The notes under the pieces are model-generated. The model did no database searches, was not told where the DNA came from, and saw nothing but the letters and a program-made list of their open reading frames with translations. Shown here piece by piece: positions 59,602 through 64,000 of a DNA stretch of 64,000 nucleotides (position 1 is its first letter; each line of letters begins with the position of its first letter). The stretch comes from an uncultured Eubacteriales bacterium (GTDB lineage: Bacteria; Bacillota; Clostridia; Oscillospirales; UBA644): NCBI GenBank assembly GCA_934501435.1, contig CAKSTW010000001.1:265231-329230 (forward strand). Direction: 5' to 3'. The translations under genes and the position numbers were made by a program.

Positions 59602-60726
59602 ATGGAAGCGAAAAAACTCGGTTTCGGACTTATGAGACTGCCGCTCACAAATCCGAACGACGCAGGCTCAATAGATATCGAACAGGTAAAAAAGATGGTC
59701 GATACCTTTATCGAACGGGGCTTTACATATTTTGACACCGCGTGGATGTACTGCGGGTTCAAGAGTGAAAACGCCGTAAAGACCGCTCTCGTCGACAGAT
59801 ATCCGCGCGACGCATATACCCTTGCGACAAAATTACATTGCAGATTTATCGAAACAAAAGAAGACCGGGACAAGGTCTTTGAGGAGCAAAGAAGGAAGAC
59901 GGGCGTCGAATATTTCGACTATTACCTTTTGCACGACATCGGCGTCGAACATTACGAAAAATATAAAAAACTCGACTGTTTCAGCTGGATACGCGATAAA
60001 AAGGAAAAAGGATTTGTCAGGAATATCGGATTTTCCTTCCACGATCATGCCGATCTTCTGGACAAGGTTCTTACCGAAAACCCGTTTTTCGATTTCGTTC
60101 AGCTGCAGATAAACTATCTCGACTGGGACAGTGAAGGCATTCAGTCGCGCAAATGCTACGAGGTCGCCGTCAGACACGGAATGAAAGTCGTCGTTATGGA
60201 GCCCGTAAAAGGCGGAACGCTTGCGAATGTCCCCGAAGCCGTTGAAAAACTTTTCAAAGAACACTCCCCCGAAATGTCCGTTCCCTCATGGGCTGTCAGA
60301 TTTGCGGCGGGGCTCGACAACGTTTTCATGGTTCTCTCGGGAATGAGCAATATGGAACAGGTTCTCGACAATACCGGATATATGCAGGATTTCAAGCCGC
60401 TTGACGACAAGGAAACAGCGATCGTGAAGGCGGCGGTCGGCATGATAAATAAAAATATTGCCATTCCATGCACCGGATGCTCTTACTGCACCGACGGCTG
60501 CCCGATGCACATCGCTATCCCGAAATATTTTTCTCTTTACAATGCCGATAAACAGGAAGTTGAAGGCAAAGGATGGACGCCGCAGGGCGAATATTACGAT
60601 AATCTTACGAAAATATTCGGAAAAGCAAGCGACTGCATAAAATGCGGACAGTGCGAGGGGGCTTGCCCTCAGCACCTGCCGATAATCAAATATCTTGAAG
60701 ACGTTTCCGCATATTTCGGAAAGTGA
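59602..60726 (+). CDS. Aldo/keto reductase with C-terminal 4Fe-4S clusters
   Basis: 374 residues. The AKR barrel starts KKLGFGLMRLPLTNPNDAGS. The catalytic Asp/Tyr are in FDTAWMYCGF, the Lys in TLATKLHC, and HD in YYLLHDIG. The C-terminal part (from about residue 285) has two Cys groups, CTGCSYCTDGCP and CIKCGQCEGACP, enough for two [4Fe-4S] clusters. This type is common in anaerobes and probably moves electrons between ferredoxin and carbonyl substrates. AAGGAG lies 7 bases before the ATG. Confidence 0.92.
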   Translation: MEAKKLGFGLMRLPLTNPNDAGSIDIEQVKKMVDTFIERGFTYFDTAWMYCGFKSENAVKTALVDRYPRDAYTLATKLHCRFIETKEDRDKVFEEQRRKTGVEYFDYYLLHDIGVEHYEKYKKLDCFSWIRDKKEKGFVRNIGFSFHDHADLLDKVLTENPFFDFVQLQINYLDWDSEGIQSRKCYEVAVRHGMKVVVMEPVKGGTLANVPEAVEKLFKEHSPEMSVPSWAVRFAAGLDNVFMVLSGMSNMEQVLDNTGYMQDFKPLDDKETAIVKAAVGMINKNIAIPCTGCSYCTDGCPMHIAIPKYFSLYNADKQEVEGKGWTPQGEYYDNLTKIFGKASDCIKCGQCEGACPQHLPIIKYLEDVSAYFGK

Positions 60727-60737
60727 GGAAAGAAAAA

Positions 60738-61262
60738 ATGAACGCTATACAGGAAAGATATTCAGTTAAGGCAAAGACAGTAATTACAGTGATCACGGTA
60801 GCCCTTGCGGTAGTTCTTCCGCAGATACTTCACCTTGCTGCGGGAAAGGCTCTCGGAGAAATATGGCTTCCGATGCACTTGCCGGTAATTCTTGCGGGCT
60901 TTATTGCGGGACCCGTCGTCGGAGCGGTCGCAGGAACGCTTTCTCCCGTCGTAAGTTTTCTTATCTCGGGAATGCCCTCCGCCGTTTTACTGCCTTTTAT
61001 GGCTATCGAACTTTTCGGTTACGGTTTTTCCGCAGGACTGATTTCCAAAACGAAAATCCCGACCGTTCTTCAGGTTCTGTCGGTTCAGGTCATAGGCCGC
61101 CTTATAAGAGCAGCGGCAATTCTTATCGCGGTATTAGGCTTCAATTATTCGCTTAACCCGATGATGATTCTCACCTCGATAAAAACCGGAATCTGCGGAA
61201 TAGTTTTGCAGCTCGTTGTCATTCCTCTTGCTCTTTACGCAATTAAACGCAATGAGAAATGA
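60738..61262 (+). CDS. ECF transporter S component
   Basis: 174 residues, five to six hydrophobic helices. HLPVILAGFIAGPVVGAVAG followed by LSPVVSFLISGMPS is the vitamin-type S-component pattern. The substrate-specific subunit plugs into a shared EcfAAT module encoded elsewhere. The substrate cannot be read from the sequence. GAGGAAAG lies before the ATG, 11 bases after the aldo/keto reductase, so a cofactor related to redox metabolism is a guess only. Confidence 0.85.
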   Translation: MNAIQERYSVKAKTVITVITVALAVVLPQILHLAAGKALGEIWLPMHLPVILAGFIAGPVVGAVAGTLSPVVSFLISGMPSAVLLPFMAIELFGYGFSAGLISKTKIPTVLQVLSVQVIGRLIRAAAILIAVLGFNYSLNPMMILTSIKTGICGIVLQLVVIPLALYAIKRNEK

Positions 61263-61689
61263 AACTCTGAAAGCAAAGAAGATACTTGAAGAAGGCGGTC
61301 ATTCCTGCGTTTTCGTTTCGGAAAACGAAACTTTCGTTTTCGATAAACGCGGAATAAAACCGCTCCTCGATCTTCTTTCCGATAAAAAAGATATGTCGGA
61401 ATTTTGCGCTGCAGACAGAATCGTCGGGCGCGCGGCGGCTTTTTTATATGTACTTCTCGGAATAAAAGAGGTGTACGCAGAAGTCCTTTCCCAAAAAGCC
61501 CTCCCCGTTTTTGAAAAATACGGAATTTCGGTATTTGCGGGAACGGAAACGGAAGAAATAATAAACCGCGGCAAAACGGGAATATGTCCGATGGAAAAAG
61601 CGGTCGAAAATGAGGAAAATCCGGAAGAGGCACGCAGAAAAACGGAGAAAACTCTTGAAAATCTGATAAAAAACGCCGAAAACAGTTGA
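61252..61689 (+). CDS. DUF1893 family protein
   Basis: 145 residues. The family core (residues 1-90) is KKILEEGGHSCVFVSENETF, then GIKPLLDLLSDKK and ADRIVGRAAAFLYVLLGIKE, with SVFAGTETEEIINRGKTGICPMEKAV after it. It is related in fold to cytidine-deaminase-like proteins, but no full zinc site is visible. The start overlaps the S-component gene by 11 bases. Its TGA stop lies inside the -35 box of the next promoter. Confidence 0.85.
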   Translation: MRNETLKAKKILEEGGHSCVFVSENETFVFDKRGIKPLLDLLSDKKDMSEFCAADRIVGRAAAFLYVLLGIKEVYAEVLSQKALPVFEKYGISVFAGTETEEIINRGKTGICPMEKAVENEENPEEARRKTEKTLENLIKNAENS

Positions 61690-61714
61690 CATTCGTCTTT
61701 TTTTCTGCTATATT
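61686..61714 (+). promoter_or_regulatory. Promoter of the glycine-riboswitch transcript
   Basis: TTGACA (61686-61691), a 17-base spacer and an extended -10 TGCTATATT (61709-61714). The -35 box contains the stop codon of the DUF1893 gene. Confidence 0.85.
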
Positions 61715-61766
61715 TATAAAGAATTGAATATGACCTCGTTGAAACTTGCGGAATTGAAAAAGACCG

Positions 61767-61857
61767 TAAGTGGAGAGGCCTCTGGAGAATCCCCGTGCGG
61801 GTGCCGAAGGTGCAAGGTCTTTACGACCGAATCTCTCAGGCAAAAGGACAGAGCCGA
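61767..61857 (+). ncRNA. Glycine riboswitch (single aptamer)
   Basis: The gcvT-type core is clear: AGTGGAGAGGCCTCTGGAGA, then CCGAAGGTGCAAG, then AATCTCTCAGGCAAAAGGAC and AGAG. Only one full aptamer is visible; the upstream AAGACCGTAAG may form the partner stem of a singlet type. A terminator follows. It controls the AGCS transporter, and glycine binding is expected either to allow or to stop read-through depending on the singlet type. Confidence 0.92.
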
Positions 61858-61886
61858 AATTTCATCTATCGGTGAGGATTTTTCAG

Positions 61887-61916
61887 AGCGGCAGGTTTAT
61901 ACCCGCCGCTTTTTCA
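61887..61916 (+). terminator. Riboswitch expression-platform terminator
   Basis: The stem AGCGGCAGG/CCCGCCGCT has one A-C mismatch and a 6-base loop and is followed by five T residues, just before the ribosome site of the transporter. Confidence 0.8.
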
Positions 61917-61941
61917 TTCTAAATCAGGAGGAATGGAAAAC

Positions 61942-63393
61942 ATGCAGCAATTTTCGGACGCTGTTCTCGGCGTTGTGCAAAAAATCAACTCTTATCTTAC
62001 GGATTATATTCTGATAATCCTGCTTGTCGGCATCGGTATTCTCTTCACCGTTACGACCCGTTTTATCCAGGTCAGATGTTTCGGTGAGGGCTTTCGAAGA
62101 ATGTTCGGCAACTTCTCGTTAAAAGGCGGTAAACATCACGGAGGGATTTCCTCTTTCCAGGCAGTAGCGACAGCCATCGCGGCGCAAGTCGGAACAGGAA
62201 ACATCGTCGGAGCGTGCGGCGCTATCCTTATCGGCGGTCCCGGCGCTATTTTTTGGATGTGGGTAATAGCCTTCTTCGGAATGGCGACGATCTACGCAGA
62301 GGCTGTTCTTGCTCAAAAAACAAGAAAAGTTTCGGAAGACGGCTCGGTTGCCGGTGGTCCCGTTTATTACATAACGGCGGCGTTCAAAGGTAAATTCGGG
62401 AAGTTCTTGGCAGGCTTTTTCTCCGTTGCAATAATCCTCGCGCTCGGATTTTTCGGAACAATGGTTCAATCTAATTCTATCGGAGAAACATTCAACACCG
62501 CTTTCGGTTGTCCGTCATGGATAATAGGAATAATTCTCGCAATAGTTTCTGCGTTTGTCTTTTTCGGAGGGCTCCACAGGCTTGCTTCCATTACAGAAAA
62601 AATTGTTCCTATAATGGCAGGGATATATCTTCTCGGAGGAATAATAATCCTTGCTTTCAGAATAACAAGCATTCCCTCAACTTTCGGCCTTATATTCAAA
62701 TATGCGTTTATGCCGCAGGCAATAATCGGGGGAACCGTAGGCGCGGCAATAAAAACCGCAGTAAGCCAAGGGGCGAAGCGCGGGCTTTTCTCAAACGAAG
62801 CGGGAATGGGTTCTACCCCTCACGCACACGCTCTCGCAAAAGTCGATAAGCCTCACGATCAGGGCGTTGTTGCAATGATCGGAGTCTTTATAGATACTTT
62901 CGTTGTCCTTACAATGACCGCTCTTCTCGTCATCACAACGCTTTATACTGATAACGGAATCCTTGCAAACGGCGCTGCGGGCGTGGATATTTCCAAGACC
63001 AATATGGCGCAGTATGCGATAGGAACGGCTCTCGGCGGATCTTCGGCTGCAACAGCAATCGGAAACGCCTTTATTGCTATATGCCTTCTCTTCTTTGCAT
63101 TTTCGACAATTCTCGGCTGGAATCTCTTCGGAAAACTGAATTTCGAATATCTTTTCGGAAAAAGGGCTTCTGTAATATATTCTGCAATAGCCGTCGGTTT
63201 TGTTTTTCTCGGCTCTTGCCTTTCCAATGACCTTGTATGGGAACTCACCGATATGTTCAACTATCTTATGGTTCTCCCGAACGCAATTGCCCTTATTGCA
63301 CTCTGCAGGCTCGTTAAGCAGTCGGCAAAAGAAGGCATTGCGGCAAACAAAGAAGCAAAACGGCTCCGAAAAGAAGCAGCGAAAAACTCATAA
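61942..63393 (+). CDS. Sodium:alanine/glycine symporter (AGCS family)
   Basis: 483 residues with about ten membrane helices. Family motifs are the N-terminal FTVTTRFIQVR, SSFQAVATAIAAQVGTGNIV (the Na-site loop), GPGAIFWMWVIAFFGMATIY, and the RGLFSNEAGMGSTPHAHALA segment. Na+-driven uptake of alanine or glycine; the upstream glycine riboswitch favours glycine. ATG at 61942 is chosen because AGGAGG lies 10 bases upstream; ATG at 61933 has only one base of spacing. Confidence 0.94.
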   Translation: MQQFSDAVLGVVQKINSYLTDYILIILLVGIGILFTVTTRFIQVRCFGEGFRRMFGNFSLKGGKHHGGISSFQAVATAIAAQVGTGNIVGACGAILIGGPGAIFWMWVIAFFGMATIYAEAVLAQKTRKVSEDGSVAGGPVYYITAAFKGKFGKFLAGFFSVAIILALGFFGTMVQSNSIGETFNTAFGCPSWIIGIILAIVSAFVFFGGLHRLASITEKIVPIMAGIYLLGGIIILAFRITSIPSTFGLIFKYAFMPQAIIGGTVGAAIKTAVSQGAKRGLFSNEAGMGSTPHAHALAKVDKPHDQGVVAMIGVFIDTFVVLTMTALLVITTLYTDNGILANGAAGVDISKTNMAQYAIGTALGGSSAATAIGNAFIAICLLFFAFSTILGWNLFGKLNFEYLFGKRASVIYSAIAVGFVFLGSCLSNDLVWELTDMFNYLMVLPNAIALIALCRLVKQSAKEGIAANKEAKRLRKEAAKNS

Positions 63394-63420
63394 ATACATA
63401 TATACAATCAATATCCCGAT

Positions 63421-63449
63421 ATCCGCCCTTTTGAGGGCGGATTTTTTTG
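63421..63449 (+). terminator. Terminator of the AGCS gene
   Basis: A 9-bp stem ATCCGCCCT/AGGGCGGAT with the loop TTTG, then seven T residues. Confidence 0.95.
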
Positions 63450-63838
63450 AATATATATTTTTTCAAATCCACATACGGAATATAAAGTTTTTATTTATAT
63501 AAAACAAGTCTGAATAAGATCAGACGACCTGATTTTTCCTCACCGAACTCAAGCCGTCAGTTCAGATTCAGCTGATATCATCAAAATATTCCGTCTTTCT
63601 GTCCCCCATCCGTTTCTGCTTCGACATTCCGTGTATTTATCACCGTATCTGCTGTCAGTACCATTACCCGGAAGATTGATTTCTTTTGAGAAAAAGGATC
63701 TCTGCCAATGATAACTTCTTCAATTCCGATCAAAGTCCCGATCGGATTTTTATTAAAACTTGATATCCGGCGAAATATAACACAACTGCCTTAATAACAA
63801 GAGATATTCATACCGCAAATCAATTTTTTATATAAGAA
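63450..63838. other. Gene-less stretch
   Basis: About 390 bases without a supported gene. A minus-strand frame of about 65 codons near 63570-63790 lacks a start codon and ribosome site; it could be a gene relic, but I do not recognise it. No promoter, repeat or RNA motif was seen. Confidence 0.4.
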
Positions 63839-63866
63839 AGAGACGCGAACCGAAGTTCGCGTCTCT
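63832..63866 (-). terminator. Terminator of the surface-protein gene
   Basis: On the minus strand a 12-bp perfect stem AGAGACGCGAAC/GTTCGCGTCTCT with a TTCG tetraloop is followed by a short T-rich tract (TTCTTATAT). Confidence 0.7.
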
Positions 63867-63870
63867 TAAT

Positions 63871-63916
63871 TTCAGTAATTATCAGTTCTGAATTTCAGCA
63901 ATTATCAGTCCTGAAC
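63871..63916. repeat. 23-base imperfect tandem duplication spanning a stop codon
   Basis: The units 63871-63893 (starting TTCAGTAATTATCAGTTCTG) and 63894-63916 (starting TTCAGCAATTATCAGTCCTG) differ at three positions, so the last codons and the stop of the adjacent minus-strand gene are present twice. Confidence 0.8.
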
Positions 63917-64000
63917 AAGTTTACCGTCTTCGCCGAAGAAGTATCTTCCTGCGGGGAGAAGTCCGTTTGCCTTTGCTTCGCTGAATGCATAGTAGGTGTT
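63905..64000 (-). CDS. C-terminal end of a surface protein with a wall-binding-like repeat (partial)
   Basis: Only the last 31 codons are in the window, read on the minus strand to the TGA at 63905-63907. They read NTYYAFSEAKANGLLPAGRY followed by FFGEDGKLVQD. The AGRYFFGEDGKLVQ unit resembles repeats at the ends of clostridial cell-surface proteins (cell-wall-binding or BspA-type proteins with G-Y-F-x-x-D-G-K units). The main domains lie outside the window. Confidence 0.6.
   Translation of the reverse strand, partial: NTYYAFSEAKANGLLPAGRYFFGEDGKLVQD

Noticed and set aside
63570..63790. Minus-strand open frame near the right end (contains VIIGRDPFSQKKSIFRVM)
   Set aside because: No start codon with a ribosome site, in-frame stops on both sides, family not recognised; perhaps a relic, not enough to call a pseudogene.
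1..64000. CRISPR arrays, insertion sequences, prophage, attachment sites, rRNA operon
   Set aside because: No regularly spaced repeats, transposase or integrase reading frames, or rRNA sequences were seen on either strand.

Overview
The window reads as a chromosomal segment of an endospore-forming member of the Clostridia (Firmicutes), probably an uncultured gut-type lineage. Supporting signs are the cotJABC spore-coat operon, a SpoVD-like PBP with PASTA domains, a dcw cluster led by mraZ, DUF512/der/plsY and yceD-rpmF synteny, AGGAGG-type ribosome binding sites, sigma-A promoters of TTGACA-17-TATAAT form, and lysine and glycine riboswitches. No phage, transposon, CRISPR array or rRNA operon is visible. 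Nearly all of it is ordinary housekeeping chromosome, so the interest lies in regulation and in a few unusual proteins.

Layout. 1-8020 (minus): arginine operon argC-argJ-argB-argD-argF-carA-carB behind a strong promoter flanked by two ARG boxes. 8018-9160 (minus): cotJABC. 9263-12171: a two-gene operon of unknown role (membrane-anchored protein plus a DUF6873-type protein), tRNA-Thr(GGU), then a cysteine desulfurase-like gene with a DUF3343 carrier-like partner. 12301-14152: a divergent PRPP synthetase and a YfbR-type HD nucleotidase. 14156-18959 (minus): an RsiV/DUF3298-like gene, plsY, der, a DUF512 radical-SAM gene, rpmF, yceD. 19005-22336 (minus): galK with a sugar isomerase/epimerase and a Gfo/Idh/MocA oxidoreductase. 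22364-28507 (minus): DUF421, a lysine-riboswitch-controlled amino-acid ABC transporter, dgt, a small membrane protein, barstar-like and CBS-domain genes. 28588-34660 (plus): metG, HPr, uvrC, a WYL regulator, dus. 34628-34952: a gene-less structured stretch. 34953-36146: a divergent XRE regulator/mini-ImmA locus. 36186-39225: a methionine ABC transporter. 39274-53102 (minus): the dcw division and cell-wall cluster. 53203-57689 (plus): polA, an arginine-phosphatase-like gene, rimI, tsaD. 57712-59482 (minus): a GH2 glycosidase. 59544-63449 (plus): a ferredoxin-type aldo/keto reductase, an ECF S component, DUF1893 and a glycine-riboswitch-controlled AGCS transporter. The last 96 bases hold the 3' end of a surface-protein gene.

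Two linked observations stand out. (1) The MetQ-like substrate-binding lipoprotein (36561-37415) has its two halves in swapped order. The segment that is normally C-terminal follows the signal peptide directly, and the segment that is normally N-terminal closes the protein, so it looks like a clean circular permutation. (2) The same operon is preceded by a 34-codon ORF with a strong RBS and a dense Met/Cys codon cluster, followed at once by an intrinsic terminator with a possible competing pairing. This looks like leader-peptide transcription attenuation responding to methionine (or cysteine), in a phylum where methionine genes are usually run by S-box or T-box RNAs.

Amino-acid supply is thus sensed four ways here: ArgR boxes (arginine), an L-box (lysine), a gcvT-type riboswitch (glycine) and the proposed leader peptide (methionine/cysteine). 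All functional calls come from reading motifs and alignments from memory; no database search was run.
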